From contig JAPJBO010000523.1 of NCBI GenBank assembly GCA_030068145.1, positions 1 to 64,000 on the forward strand: a stretch of 64,000 nucleotides of DNA, given 5' to 3'. This DNA comes from Diplonema papillatum (lineage: Eukaryota > Euglenozoa > Diplonemea > Diplonemida > Diplonemidae). How positions within the stretch are numbered: the first letter of the stretch is position 1; each line of letters begins with the position of its first letter. Positions 1 to 10,831 of the stretch are shown here, piece by piece. Under the pieces are notes generated by a model. That model saw nothing but the letters and a program-made list of their open reading frames with translations. It was not told the origin of the DNA and made no database searches. The translations under genes and the position numbers were made by a program.

Positions 1-35
1 AGGCCCCGAAACGACAGCAAACCTCGAAATAATCT

Positions 36-112
36 TGACCGGAAAAGTGTCATGGGCGGGGTTTGAACCCGGACACACCGGCCTGAAGGCGACACCGCTC
101 ACTCTGCACCCA
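36..112 (-). repeat. Possible tRNA-derived (SINE-like) fragment
   Basis: Read on the minus strand, this stretch has a D-arm-like gagtgagcggtgtcgcc followed after about 20 bases by a near-canonical pol III B box, ggttcaaacccc. This is the A-box/B-box spacing of tRNA-derived SINEs. The anticodon arm does not pair well, so it is not an intact tRNA gene. Only one copy is in the window, so the repeat nature is inferred. Confidence 0.3.
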
Positions 113-261
113 TATACATTTTCCCAGGGGGAGAAAAAGCAGCTCCGCGCTATTATCTAGTTCAAAACAATACACTTTTTTAGTCTAGAGAAAAGTGGGG
201 TTGGCTCGAATAGAGGCTATTCACATTGCATGTTCATAGGACCTCCAGTCTCGAAACATAC

Positions 262-3007
262 CAGTAGCAGCGGCTTCGAGAGGATTTGCTGGCGGAGGGC
301 TTTGTGACTCTCCCCTGTGAACGGCAGCTCGTTGAGGAAGAGATAGTGGAGGAGAATGCCCATCTGCCAGCAGTCGCTCATGGAGTATAGGTACAGGGAC
401 GGGTCGAGCGGGGTGTCGCCGGCTGTGGCCCGACACGCCTCGGGCGACCAGAACCCGGGGGTCCCCTCGACCTGCTTGAAGTTCGCTGGCGAGAAGTACT
501 GCCGCTCGCGGCGGGACAGTGTGTGCTCGACGGACACGACAGCGGATTTCGGCGTCTTCGGCGAGACCGTCGGCGTGACCCTCGTCGCACCGCAGCCCTT
601 CGGGGTGTCGACCGGCGTGTGGTTCAGGTTGGACTGGGGGCGCGCGAAGCTGCTTTTCCAGTCGCTGTCCGCAGCGTCCGACTGGAGGTGGTACGGGGAG
701 GTCAGCCGTTCCGCCACCGACGAGCACTCGGTCGACTGCAAGCCAGACGGTCCCCCGCTGATGGCCCGGCCGTCTTCTCCGAAGAGCATCGCGGCGCCGA
801 AGTCGCCGAGCTTCGGAATGCCTGATTCGTCGATGAACACGTTCGACGGCTTCAAATCGCGGTGGACGACTCCGTTTTGGTGGCAGTACCGCACTGCGGC
901 AGCGACCGCCGTCAGCACCTCGCTTAGAGTCGGGCTAGCCTGTGTCATGCCGCCGATGCTCTTGCCCGTCGTCCACGACAGCGTCATCGGCTGCGTCATC
1001 GGCGACTGAACCGAGGGCCGCAGCGTGGGCGCCGGCGTCGGGGGCTCGACGCAAATGCCGGGCGCGTCTAACGAGGCCTGGCTCATCCGAGTCGCTAGGT
1101 CGGCGAAGTTGACCGTCTTCGGGCTCGGCTGCGGGCTCCCCCGCAGGCTGCACTCCGCCATGAAGCAGCTTTCGTCGCGCCGCGACTCGTTCAGCTCCGT
1201 GTTGATCTCGTCGAGCTCGATGGAAACGTTCCACGGCCCATTGCCGGCGTCTGCGCGTTGGGGTGGGAAAAGTCTTCGTTTAATGTTAGGCAGTGTCCTC
1301 TCATGCATGTTTGATGCTACTAGGGGGGCCTGATTACTATTGAACCATATAACACGATCGAACTTTTCTTTGGGAAAATCGGCGCATGCCAACCGTATAA
1401 TACAATCAAATTGTAATGTTACTGTACGGTTACGGCTCCAAAAAGGGGACCCAGTCTCCGGAAAGGTTTCGTAACACATCTCTTCACAGCAGCACACATT
1501 AATCCTTTTCGACGAGTCTTTGCTCTGGAAGCCGAGGGTCTCCCATCCGCAAACGGTGAACTACTCCGTGTGGAAAGAGTAGTGCTGGCGCTCTTTCGGG
1601 TTTTAACAGTTTTGAGTCTGAAAACTGCAAAGAGATGAAGCAACGATCTTCTATGTGTCGTTCGGCAGGAAAATGGTACACGAAGAGATGTGAAAACGGG
1701 TTTTTGCCTGGAGGCTTTTCGTGTTATTTTGCAAATGCTTTGAGCTATCTTTGTGTCTGTGCTTTCAGTCGTCTTTTTAACCAATGGTACACGAAGAGAG
1801 TACCTTGCGTTGCTTTGTGCGTGAGCCGCGCGACGCTAGGCGAGCTGCTGTTCTCGACGGAGAGGATGGGAGACGTGTAGTTGCCGTTCGACGGAGTTTT
1901 GTCCTGCGACGTGGTCAGCACGTCGGAGAAGTCGAGTTCGCCGTGGAGCATGTGCGCCTGGTCTCCGTCGACGGCGCCGGCGGCCTCTTGCGTCCAAAGG
2001 CGGGCCGGCGGCGCGGGGTTCGGGTTCTGCTCCGCGTGCGGCGCGTCGAGCAGCACGGGGGAGTTGACCAGCCGGTGGAACGAGGGGCACGACGCCGACG
2101 ACAGGATGTTCATCTCGGTCTCCCACTGGCTCTCCTGCTCGTCGCGCTCGGTCACGACCCTCAAGGTCTCCGGATCGATCTTAACGACCGCGCCCTTCGC
2201 GCAGTAGTCGGTGATCATGTACAGCTTCGGGTGGCTCGGGTCGTCGATGACCTCGTGGAGAGTGATGATATTCGGGTGGTACAGCCTCTGCAGAATCGCG
2301 ATCTCCCGCCGGATGTTGTCGAGGGCCGGCCGCCCGCACCACGTCACCTTCGCCAGCCGGTACTTGTGCAGGACCTTCATCGCGTACAGCTTGTTGGTAG
2401 CGGTGTGCAGCACCAGCTTCACCTTCCCGTACCCGCCTTTTCCGAGCTCCTCGAGAACCTCGTACTCGTTGATGGTTTTAGTCCCGCTGTAGTTGACGGC
2501 GAGCCGTGCCTTCGTCGTCAGCTTGACATGGGTCGGCTGGTCGCTGTTCCCCACCGATTCGGACTCGGATTCGCCGCCGCCGCCGTTTGGACGCGCCTTT
2601 GGCGCCTGCCGGAGGGGCGAAGGCGGCTTGTTCGCCTGCAGCGGCGGCAGCACCCCCCCCGCCCTCGGCGGCGGTGCGTCCGCAGAGCGGCCGTGCGCGA
2701 GCGCCGGGTCAAGGGCCCGCGGCCTGTTGAGCCGGGGCCGCGCCATTACCGTCGCGGCGGCCGCAGCCGCGGGCGCCGCCGCCGCCGCCGCCGCCGCCTC
2801 TCCGCTGTCGTCGAGCCCGGCGCGGTTGTCGATCACCCGCGCGCCTTTGCCTCCGCCGCCCGCCGCCGCCGCCGCCGGCAGCGGCGGCGTCGCGACGGGA
2901 GCCACCGGCGGCCCGTCATCGCCCCCTCCCGAATCGGCCAGTCGGCTCGACCGCGACTCGCAGCCGCGCGGGCTCACGTCCCCTTCGCGCGCGCAGCACG
3001 CTCCCAT
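262..3007 (-). CDS. CaMKK-like serine/threonine kinase, two exons, 3' end outside window
   Basis: Exon 1 is 3007-1804 and exon 2 is 1250-262. The intron is GT-AG (GTACTC donor, CGCAG acceptor) and the phases join cleanly (CAA G|AC). A further GTATGT donor at 261 shows the gene continues left; 731 residues are visible. The first about 175 residues are low-complexity (Ala, Pro, Gly). The kinase domain has the glycine loop GKGGYGKV, the lysine motif YAMKVL, the helix-C glutamate in RREIAIL, the catalytic loop VVHRDLKPSN, DFG in KLGDFGAA and a TPGFWSPEA activation-segment end. The hinge and helix-C region (HPNIITLHEVIDDPSH, LYMITDY) matches the CaMKK/SAK1 group, which activates AMPK- or CaMK-type kinases. 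Long Ser/Pro-rich inserts lie between the hinge and HRD and between DFG and SPE. The N-terminus MGACC has Gly2 and Cys4/Cys5, as in myristoylated and palmitoylated proteins. Family assignment is by motif reading only. Confidence 0.85.
1672..1799. repeat. Intron insertion flanked by 17-bp direct repeats at a kinase donor site
   Basis: The sequence aatggtacacgaagaga occurs at 1672-1688 and again at 1783-1799. Between the copies are 94 bases beginning tgtgaaaacgggtttttgcc. A relative of that stretch lies at 21791-21868. The right copy ends a few bases inside the kinase intron 1 donor. The arrangement resembles an inserted element with a target-site duplication. Confidence 0.5.
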
Positions 3008-3056
3008 CTACCGCAACCCCTCGCCCCCGCCTCGGCGGGAATCGGGCGCAGGGGGG

Positions 3057-3262
3057 AGTGCAAGCACGTGGTTGGAATGGGGATATGTGCGCAACACCGC
3101 ACTGGTTCCGTCCGCGCCGTGTTTCGGTCCTTTAAGCCACGGACACGACCCCCCCCGGGACCGGGTATTGCAAGAACGTGCGTGGAATGGGGATATGTGC
3201 TGCTCAACACCGCACTGGTCCCGTCTGCGCCGTGTTTCGGTCCTTTAAGCCACGGACACGAC
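3057..3262 (+). repeat. R1 dispersed repeat, two partial tandem copies
   Basis: Copies at about 3057-3147 and 3166-3262 share ggaatggggatatgtgc, caccgcactggt and ttaagccacggacacgacc with the longer R1 copies at 18254 and 53218. They lie directly upstream of the kinase start. A shorter R1 scrap is at 3490-3525. Confidence 0.8.
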
Positions 3263-3288
3263 CGACGGGAACCCGGCAAAGGTCAACC

Positions 3289-3385
3289 AGCGGTGTCACC
3301 TCGGAGGGGGGTAGTCTCAGGGCCGCCCGCCACGTGGTAAAAGCCGTTCAGCAGCGGCTGCCGGCTTTTTTTTTCCCCCGTGGCA
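3289..3385 (+). repeat. R5 module
   Basis: It carries ggtgtcacctcggaggggg, gggccgcccgccacgtgg and cagcagcggctgccggc in the same order as the R5 copies around 8.98-9.04 kb. It ends in a short T tract. Confidence 0.6.
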
Positions 3386-3772
3386 CTTTTGTTTATAAAG
3401 CAGTCAAATTTATTTCTTTCTTTTCGTGAACTAGCTGCCGCGCGCGGAAAGAGTGTAGTGTTTGGGGCGTCTTTCTGTCGGGTAACGTTACCGCACCGGT
3501 CCCGTCTGCGCCGCGTTTCGGAACTGGGGGGCGGGTGGGGAAGGGGTACGAAAAGAACCCTCCCGCCCCGAGGAGGCCGTCGGTTGTGCAAAGAAAAACA
3601 CGCAGCAGGGAGGAGGAGGAGGAGGTGGAAGGAGTACTGTGCTGCGAAGCCGCGTCGCACACGCGAAAACACACGCAGGAATGGGGGAGGGTTCGGGGAG
3701 GAGGAACAACGCGTGGGAGGAGCGTGGGGCGTGTTTTGGTATGCCGGTGTTCCCTTTTCTCTCGTCGACCAG

Positions 3773-4041
3773 GTATGTGTGTGTGCGTGCTGTGAACCCG
3801 TTGCTACGTGATGCCTTCCTTTACGGGAGTGTGTGTTAGCACGAAAGAGCACACGCCTGTGTTTGTGCGTGCGGGTGTGCTACTTTTCCTCAAGCCTTGT
3901 TCCTTTCGGCGTATGTGTGTGTGCGTGTTGTGGACCCGTTGCTACGTGATGCCTCCTTTACGGGAGTGTGTGCTAGCACGAAAGAACACACGCCGGTGTT
4001 TGTGTGTGCAACTGCTCCTCAAGCCTTGTTCCTTCCGGCGT
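3773..4041 (+). repeat. Tandem duplication, about 135 bp twice
   Basis: Units at 3773-3910 and 3911-4041 each run from gtatgtgtgtgtgcgtg through acccgttgctacgtgatgcc to ctcaagccttgttcctt. No coding potential is convincing. The flanks 3386-3772 and 4042-4419 hold no gene that I can recognise. Confidence 0.75.
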
Positions 4042-4419
4042 AAACACCGCCTGAGACAGAGGGGTATTGGGCGGTTCCAGCGTATCTTCGACGCAGATAG
4101 GGTGCCCGGAGATGGCGTTCGCCTTCTTTCGTGTTTGACCGACTGGGGGGGGAGGTGTCTTTTCCTTCCTTTGTTTTCTTTTCGGTTCGTGGCACCACGG
4201 GCTTCCGTTGCACCGCCGCCTTCCTTTTCCCCCCCTCAGTTTTTTCTCGCTCTCGGCGAGGATGGGGTGTGTGTTCAATTTTATTTTGCTTTCTACTTTC
4301 CTGAAGTGTGGAGTTTCCAAGCCTCGATGTGGCTACTATTTATAGTGTACAGGGAATCGCAAGTCTTCCTGGGATGATAAATGGTACACGGAAAATTCCA
4401 GCCGCTATTGCCGGGGGGA

Positions 4420-4568
4420 TTGCAAGAACGTGCTTGGAATGGGTATGTGCTCAACACCGCACTGGTAGCGTCTGCGCCGTGTTTCGGTCGTTTAAGCCAC
4501 GGACACAGAAGGCGGACCATCATCAGCGCGGAACCTGAATGTCTGCAGACAGGACAGCGGTGTGAGTA
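4420..4568 (+). repeat. R1 dispersed repeat
   Basis: An R1 copy starting near caagaacgtgcttggaatgg and reaching ctgcagacaggacagcgg, truncated relative to the copies at 18254 and 53218. Confidence 0.8.
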
Positions 4569-5299
4569 CGTGCCGGGGGGGAGGATTAGCCTGCTAGTGA
4601 ATGACTGTGTGAATACGATCGTCAGGCTAACCTTCTCCCAAACACGCTGCCAGCGTTCTCTTTCGTGTTTACAATGTATTGTTAAACCGGATGTGGATCG
4701 CCGCAGCGTACTTCTCACGTGTATCTTGTGGCGAAAAGCAGGTGCCACATTCGGGCGTCTTGACAGCAAGACGGGCCACGGAAGTCGGCATCCGACAATG
4801 AGTGTGTTCAGGTCAAGATGCCAAGACCACCAAACCCTTACTTGCTGACACAGCTGCAGCGGACCTTCTTAATGAATCGAGAGGCGCGTTGAGGGTGATC
4901 AGGTCACGCAAGTACTACTATGCCGAGGCAGTCCAGACCTCACCTGCCTTCATGCGCGCGTTCATGAGGCACGGACAACAGAGGACAGCAAGTGCAGGAG
5001 CAACAACCCACCTGCCGAATGCACGGTGCCGGTTCCAAAAATGGATGATGCTCAAGCGATCCACCCATCGTGGCCGCGTACTGGTATCACAAAGCCAGGC
5101 GTGCGTAGGAGTGCATGGTCCGCGCCGCGAAGTCGTTGGCGTGAGCCTCGATGGAGCGTGGATGAGTGCAGATCTTGGTTGCAGAAGCTCGTGACAGCCA
5201 GGACCACCCGTGCACCATCGGGTAGGATACACAGCTGCAGGCAACGTCCAGGTCCTTGACTAGCGCATGATGGCAGGATGGGGCGGCTGTTCACTTCAA

Positions 5300-5695
5300 C
5301 AAGCATACATCCTTCCCGATGACGGCACGCGGCTCGGTCTTGCGAAACAAGGCAAAAGGAGTGTCGGGAAAACAGTCGTTTGTCGTTCGCTTTGAAAGGT
5401 GCAAGTTCGCTCGGGACTCCCGAGATTTTCCGCGTTCTGTTTCCCAGCGCGAAGCGCCGCAGCGGGCCTTGGGCGAGCTATCGATAACTGCACGTGGCTC
5501 AGCATTGCGAAACTAGGCAAGATGGGAACCGGGAAAAAACTGTCGGTTGTCTTTCGCCTTTCGAGGCGGCGGCTCGGGTGAGACTCCAGCACTTTCTGGG
5601 CTTCTGATTTCCAGCGCGAACCGCGCACAGCGAGCTATCCTTCCCGATAACTGCACGGCTGGCTTTGCGAAACTACGCAAAACGGGTATAAGGGG
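5300..5695 (+). repeat. Three diverged tandem units, about 130-170 bp
   Basis: Each unit carries a variant of gataactgcacg, cttgcgaaac and ggcaa, followed by a tttcgcctttcgagg-like stretch and cagcgcgaa. Units start near 5310, 5475 and 5640. No coding function is apparent. Confidence 0.55.
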
Positions 5696-5739
5696 AACCT
5701 CGCCATTCATTCGATTTCTTCTTTTTTTTTTTTTGTTCT

Positions 5740-6030
5740 GGCTGTCAGTGGCTGAGGTACCAGGGAAAGCCTGCTACACGGGAGCCAAGCTTCACGCGTT
5801 CGGCGGTACTGCAGAGCCACGGGCCTACGGGTCAAGTGGCTACCAATTTCCCAAACAAAAGCATCAAGGCTTGGCGCACCTTGGGGCTTGGCGCTCGCGC
5901 TGAACACAAGCTCGTCGAGACGGTCAGCCGCAGGGCAGAGCGGACGGGGGTTGTGGCACTGTGCTGCCTCCGACTCAAGCTTTGCAAGCTGTGGTTGACG
6001 TTCCTGGACCAGGAGCGGCTTTCTTTTTCT
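5740..6030 (+). repeat. R7 dispersed repeat, forward copy
   Basis: It is the reverse complement of 36297-36575, with shared stretches such as agggaaagcctgctacacgg, gctcgtcgagacggtcagcc and ggttgacgttcctggacc. The copy lies inside the inverted-arm segment at 4752-6480. The other copy is in an armadillo-gene intron. Confidence 0.8.
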
Positions 6031-6658
6031 TCTTCTTTCTTCTTGTTCTGGCTGAGACTTGAGTTCCAGGCCTGTCGCTAAACGGCGTTCCAAGGGGGCT
6101 ACAAAGACGTACGGTGTGCTCCAGCACCGGGTGGGGTGCGGTCCATTTCGCGGGTGTAGCACACCTGCTGTGCCATGACACCCGCAATAACAGGTGATCA
6201 CACTGTATTTACACGGAAACCTTCTCCACTCCGGCCTTCAATGTTCTCCATTCAATACTCGCTACTACAACCAAGATCCACGCTCCATCGAGGCTCACGC
6301 CAACGACTTCGCTCGTGGCCACGCACGCCTGGCTTTGTGATACCAGTACGCGGCCAACTATGGGTGGATCGCTTGAGCATCATCCATTTTCGGGACCGGT
6401 GCATTCGGCAGGTGAGTTGCTACACACTCATTATCGGATGCCGACTTCCATGGCCACCGTCCTGCTGTCAAGATGAACCGACGCCCTTTGTGGGATCTAA
6501 TGAGCGATCACTCGGACACCTTAAGTCAGCTCTCGGTTCATCCGCGTCGCCAGTCCTGCTTACCAGAAGTGGCCCACTTAGAACCAGGAATCTACGTCAG
6601 GGTTCAATGAAGTAACCCCGAGCTGGAGTTGGTTCACACTCATTATCGGACATCTGAA

Positions 6659-7846
6659 TTTGCGGGTGTGGCACACTGGATTTGCGGGTGTGGCACACTG
6701 GATTTGCGGGTGTGGCACACTGGATTTGCGGGTGTGGCACACTGGATTTGCGGGTGTGGCACACTGGATTTGCGGGTGTGGCACACTGGATTTGCGGGTG
6801 TGGCACACTGGATTTGCGGGTGTGGCACACTGGATTTGCGGGTGTGGCACACTGGATTTGCGGGTGTGGCACACTGGATTTGCGGGTGTGGCACACTGGA
6901 TTTGCGGGTGTGGCACACTGGATTTGCGGGTGTGGCACACTGGATTTGCGGGTGTGGCACACTGGATTTGCGGGTGTGGCACACTGGATTTGCGGGTGTG
7001 GCACACTGGATTTGCGGGTGTGGCACACTGGATTTGCGGGTGTGGCACACTGGATTTGCGGGTGTGGCACACTGGATTTGCGGGTGTGGCACACTGGATT
7101 TGCGGGTGTGGCACACTGGATTTGCGGGTGTGGCACACTGGATTTGCGGGTGTGGCACACTGGATTTGCGGGTGTGGCACACTGGATTTGCGGGTGTGGC
7201 ACACTGGATTTGCGGGTGTGGCACACTGGATTTGCGGGTGTGGCACACTGGATTTGCGGGTGTGGCACACTGGATTTGCGGGTGTGGCACACTGGATTTG
7301 CGGGTGTGGCACACTGGATTTGCGGGTGTGGCACACTGGATTTGCGGGTGTGGCACACTGGATTTGCGGGTGTGGCACACTGGATTTGCGGGTGTGGCAC
7401 ACTGGATTTGCGGGTGTGGCACACTGGATTTGCGGGTGTGGCACACTGGATTTGCGGGTGTGGCACACTGGATTTGCGGGTGTGGCACACTGGATTTGCG
7501 GGTGTGGCACACTGGATTTGCGGGTGTGGCACACTGGATTTGCGGGTGTGGCACACTGGATTTGCGGGTGTGGCACACTGGATTTGCGGGTGTGGCACAC
7601 TGGATTTGCGGGTGTGGCACACTGGATTTGCGGGTGTGGCACACTGGATTTGCGGGTGTGGCACACTGGATTTGCGGGTGTGGCACACTGGATTTGCGGG
7701 TGTGGCACACTGGATTTGCGGGTGTGGCACACTGGATTTGCGGGTGTGGCACACTGGATTTGCGGGTGTGGCACACTGAATTTGCGGGTGTGGCACACTG
7801 GATTTGCGGGTGTGGCACACTGGATTTGCGGGTGTGGCACACTGGA
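6659..7846. repeat. 22-bp satellite, 54 units
   Basis: The unit tttgcgggtgtggcacactg plus ga repeats 54 times almost without change. One unit near 7780 has a G-to-A change (ctgaattt). Because 22 is not a multiple of three, open frames of about 365-445 codons appear in several frames and on both strands. These are artefacts of the array. Confidence 0.98.
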
Positions 7847-7856
7847 TTTGCGGGTG

Positions 7857-8150
7857 CAGGGTGCACCCACACCCGCGAATCGACACGTTGACCCCCACGC
7901 GGAGCTGGAGCACACCGTGTAGTCAAGAAGGCGTGTTTTTGTGGTTGGCTGAAGAATGCCCGCACACGAAACAGGGCAAAAAAAAATTGCCTTTTCCGGA
8001 AGTCCTTTGTTGGCTCCAGAGGGAACCCTCGGAGCGGACCAGCGATTCTGTTGTGCGATGGGCAGGGGGGAAATCTTAGTTTAGTGTTTGGGCAGAATGC
8101 TGCCTCCGTGTGTCTGATGCTAGAATCCAGTCTTCTTCGAGGGAACGCAG
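7857..8150. other. Unique spacer without a recognisable gene
   Basis: After the satellite the sequence passes through gggtgcacccacacccgc into AT-richer DNA. I see no exon, RNA gene or clear repeat before the R2 modules at 8155. Confidence 0.5.
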
Positions 8151-8154
8151 TTTT

Positions 8155-8620
8155 TTAGCGTTATTTGTGGATTAGAAGGTCGGTATTTTAAAGTCTCCGG
8201 TTGACCGTAGAGGCTTGGGTATGGAGGGGGTTGAGAAAAGTGAGACGGTGCCGCTCGTTTCGGGTGGTGTGTCGTTCTGTTGTGAAACCTTGTGGAGTCC
8301 CCTAACGCGTTTAGGGGGTGTTTGGGATTGGGCAGGGTGTGGTCGTTCTGCTACGGCGTGAAAAGCCAGGAAGTTTCGAAGCGATTTTTAGAGTGAACGT
8401 TCGCTTGAAACTCCGGGGGTTTAAAGTCTCCGGGTGACCTTCGTCGTTCTGGGGAGATATCCTTTGTGCTCTGAGTGTCGTAAGAGTGGTGGTTACACGA
8501 GGTAAGAAAATCGGTGGATGCCTTGGTTGTTGGTCATTGGTGGTTTCGGCCATTGTCCACATACCTTACTTACGGTAGGCCCTTCTCAGTATGGTGCCGC
8601 AGTAGGTGACTGTATCAGCT
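8155..8620 (+). repeat. R2 dispersed repeat, two modules
   Basis: Module a (8155-8230) contains ttatttgtggattagaaggt and ctccggttgaccgtagagg. Module b (8390-8620) contains gttcgcttgaaactccgggg, aagagtggtggttacacgag and ccttacttacggtaggccc. The same modules occur at 22093-22420 in the opposite relative order, and module b again at 26720-26950. Confidence 0.85.
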
Positions 8621-8934
8621 GGATCAGCTGGTGTGTAAGGCACGTCACCGGTCTGCACGAGTGCGCTGTCGACAAGCCGTGACCAGAGAAGCCAGCAATG
8701 CCTCCTCTGTGGACGCATCGCCTTACGAGAATGCTTGAAAGTACCCGTATCAAAGTGGACGGACCCTATCTTCACCCACCTCTGCGACGACTGCTACGTC
8801 CTTGCTGATGACATTCGTCTTCAGTAAGGGCGGCTTTTTTTTCTTTTTTCTTTTCTGCTTCTTCCACGTTTTCCCAGGGGCAGCAGCTGGATCTACTCCA
8901 GGACGGATTTGGCAGGTAAACAGCGACAACTCCC

Positions 8935-9090
8935 CTCAATGCAGGGGCGCTGGCCTGTCAAGGGAGTTTTAGTATGGCTAAAGATAAAGTGGTGTCACCT
9001 GAGGGGGTAATCTCAGGGCCGCCCACGTGATAAGCCGTTAAGCAGTGTGAACTTGAAATGCAGGTACCACAGGGGTAAGCTTGCATTTGT
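8935..9090. repeat. Glycosyltransferase exon scrap plus R5 module
   Basis: The stretch ggggcgctggcctgtcaagg at about 8943 also occurs inside the glycosyltransferase exon at about 11610. It is followed by R5 sequence (gataaagtggtgtcacctga, then cgttaagcagtgtgaacttg). This places a small exon fragment next to the R5 family. Bases 8621-8934 hold nothing else that I recognise. Confidence 0.55.
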
Positions 9091-9102
9091 CATAGGCTAG
9101 GG

Positions 9103-9732
9103 TTATTTGAATTCATCGTCCGAGGACGATCTCAAAGCGGACGAGGACGGTGATAATAGGCTGGTGATTACCAGCTCCATTTTTCGTTTGTTGCGCTTTC
9201 GCGCCGGCTGTCCCGCCGAAGCAGTCGCTCGAGGGGGCGATCCTGACATGGATGAGGATGATGTCGAGGTGGCAGGGCTGGTGATATCCAGCCCCATTCT
9301 CGAAATGTTGCGCTTTCGCGCCGCGTGCTTTTTTCCGGGTTTTCTCGCCGGGTCATTCGGTGGTGTCGGGAGTCGGGCTCTTTTCTGCCCCTTTCTTGGT
9401 GGTGTCGCTCGGGCCGGCTCGGTCGGAGCGTGCTTTTTCGCCATCTTGGCCGCCTTTGGGGACGCTTGACGCGTCCTCTTCATGCGCGGTGGTGTCGTCG
9501 GCTTCTGTCGGCCCTTCTTTCGCGGCGTTGTTGGCTTCGGCTTAGCGGGGGCTGGCTTCGGGGGCGCTGGCACGTGGTGGCCCTTTTTGCAGCAGGCTGA
9601 CGGCCGCCGTTCCGCTAGCGTCGGTAAGCCGCGGCAGTCGTCACACGGCCCGCGGGCGTGTTCGCGGCAGTCATGGTGGCCGGCCTTGCAGCACGCTGTT
9701 GGCGTGTTGCACTCCACGCATCTCCGTTAAGC
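9103..9732 (-). CDS. Small basic Cys/His and Lys/Pro-rich protein ORF
   Basis: About 205-210 residues. The N-terminal part is Cys/His rich (CVEC, ACCKAGHHDC, GPCDDC, ACCKKGHH), a spacing compatible with zinc binding. The middle is Lys/Pro/Arg rich (KPAPAKPKPTTPRKKGRQK, then KAAKMAKKHAP). A short motif of the type ARKRNxxxMxLxITS is duplicated near the C-terminus, and the end is acidic (SSSDDEFK). The open frame begins at an in-frame stop inside the R5 cttaacgg edge and has no early in-frame ATG. It may therefore be an exon or part of an element rather than a complete gene. Related short ORFs occur at 9995-10390 and 59673-59935. I do not recognise the family. Confidence 0.45.
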
Positions 9733-9985
9733 ATTGAGTTCTTTTAAGTACATGAACCACATGGATTAGCATGCACTTGCCCCGTTAAGCAGTGTGAACT
9801 TGAAATGCAGGTACCACAGGGGTAAGCTTGCATTTAACGAAAGGTCCGTCTGGATATTTTACTTAGATGCAAGTAGAAGTATGGTTAAAGATAAAGTGGT
9901 GTCACCTGAGGGGGTACCTGAGGGGCCGTTAAGCATTGAGTTCTTTTAAGTACATGAACCACACGGAATAACATGCACTGCCTTG
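9724..9985 (+). repeat. R5 spacer modules between basic ORFs
   Basis: It contains two copies of cgttaagcattgagttcttt with catgaaccacacgg, one copy of cgttaagcagtgtgaacttg, and gataaagtggtgtcacctga. The same modules recur near 59400-59490 and 59880-59935. Confidence 0.7.
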
Positions 9986-9994
9986 AAAGGCAGG

Positions 9995-10396
9995 TTATCG
10001 GATGACGTCGTCACCTGCCATTGCGTCGTCAAGGTCGAGCACTTGTGGAGCTAGCGGGGTTTGGCTTTCTTGCGATTCCAGAGACTGAGACGGCGAGTAC
10101 GAGGGCGGGCACGTGTGCCCGTTTTTCACTTTCGAGGGCATTGGCGTGCCCGTGGTCCCCGGTCGTTTCTGAGAGCTGCTTGCCCTCGGAACCTTCTTCT
10201 TCCTTCGATGCACCCCTGAGTCGGGGGTGGTCGCCTTCGTCTTCTTCCGCTTGCGGCCGGCGATCGGGCCTTCCTTCGGGTGCCAAGCACCCTCTTTTTC
10301 AGCGCTGGTCGTTCGCTGGTTCCTGGCGTTGGTGGCGGCCTCTTGGTCGCCCGTCCGGTCGTCGCCGTCTCCTTTTTCGTTGCCGCGTTAAGCAGC
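9995..10396 (-). CDS. Second basic ORF of the R5 element, acidic C-terminal peptide
   Basis: The minus-strand frame ends in PQVLDLDDAMAGDDVIR and is preceded by Ser/Pro/Lys-rich sequence. The block begins, as at 9.7 kb, at a cttaacg edge. The PQVLDLDD ending is shared with the ORF at 59673-59903, and a close variant (QVLVLDDAMAG) recurs in the array at 39955-40830. The frame breaks upstream, so this may be decayed. Function is unknown. Confidence 0.35.
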
Positions 10397-10552
10397 GGCT
10401 GCCGGCTTATCCCGTGACACCTTTTATATGTACGTTATTGAAAGAGTAGCGTTGGCACTCTTACAGGTTCGTTCCCTCGTAGCTCGCCGGGAACGGGCAC
10501 TCCAGTGAAACTGGGTATGTTACCGTTTCAGGTTTGGATCTTGGGAGCATTG

Positions 10553-10665
10553 CCTCATGGACAAAGACGGCAGGTAGTCGTCGTCGAACACATAGCTGCG
10601 ACCCCGCCGCTTCGCCGTCGTGGGAGGACGTCTGGCGGCGTGGTCGAGCCTTCCTCGCCGCGATA
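10553..10665 (-). pseudogene. Partial third copy of glycosyltransferase exon end
   Basis: It matches the exon around 11625-11740 (gacaaagacggcaggtagtc, then ggaggacgtctggcgg), with indels that break the frame. It is the outermost copy of a roughly 600-bp downstream duplication unit. Confidence 0.75.
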
Positions 10666-10831
10666 GTCAATCGAAATTGCAGATGCATGGGACCCATCAG
10701 GTCGTCGAACAATAACATTAGCGGGCTGGGACGCCCAGCAGCAGTTGATTGTCGCTTGAGAATACAATCCCTCGACATTCTGGCGCGACAGTGTCTAGGT
10801 CCAACGTGTCGGAAGGGCCGAACAGTTCACT

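Larger units (their letters stand above)
4752..6480. mobile_element. Segment bounded by long inverted arms, possible non-autonomous element
   Basis: The left arm (about 4752-5190) and right arm (about 6258-6480) are inverted copies. For example, cctcgatggagcgtgg at about 5150 matches ccacgctccatcgagg at about 6280, and caatgagtgtgt near 4796 matches acacactcatta near 6422. The right arm lacks about 180 bp present in the left arm (about 4815-4998). The interior holds a diverged threefold tandem repeat and an R7 copy. No transposase is encoded. Confidence 0.5.

Noticed and set aside
36-112. Functional tRNA gene
   Set aside because: A B-box-like motif is present, but the anticodon and acceptor stems do not pair.
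1784-3340. 518-codon plus-strand ORF rich in Arg
   Set aside because: Antisense shadow of the GC-rich kinase exon; no recognisable domain, while the minus strand has all kinase motifs.
6659-7846. Long overlapping ORFs of 365-445 codons on both strands
   Set aside because: They arise because the 22-bp unit lacks stops in all frames; there is no splice or start context.
6659-7846. CRISPR array
   Set aside because: Direct repeats are head to tail with no spacers, in a eukaryotic context, with no cas genes.
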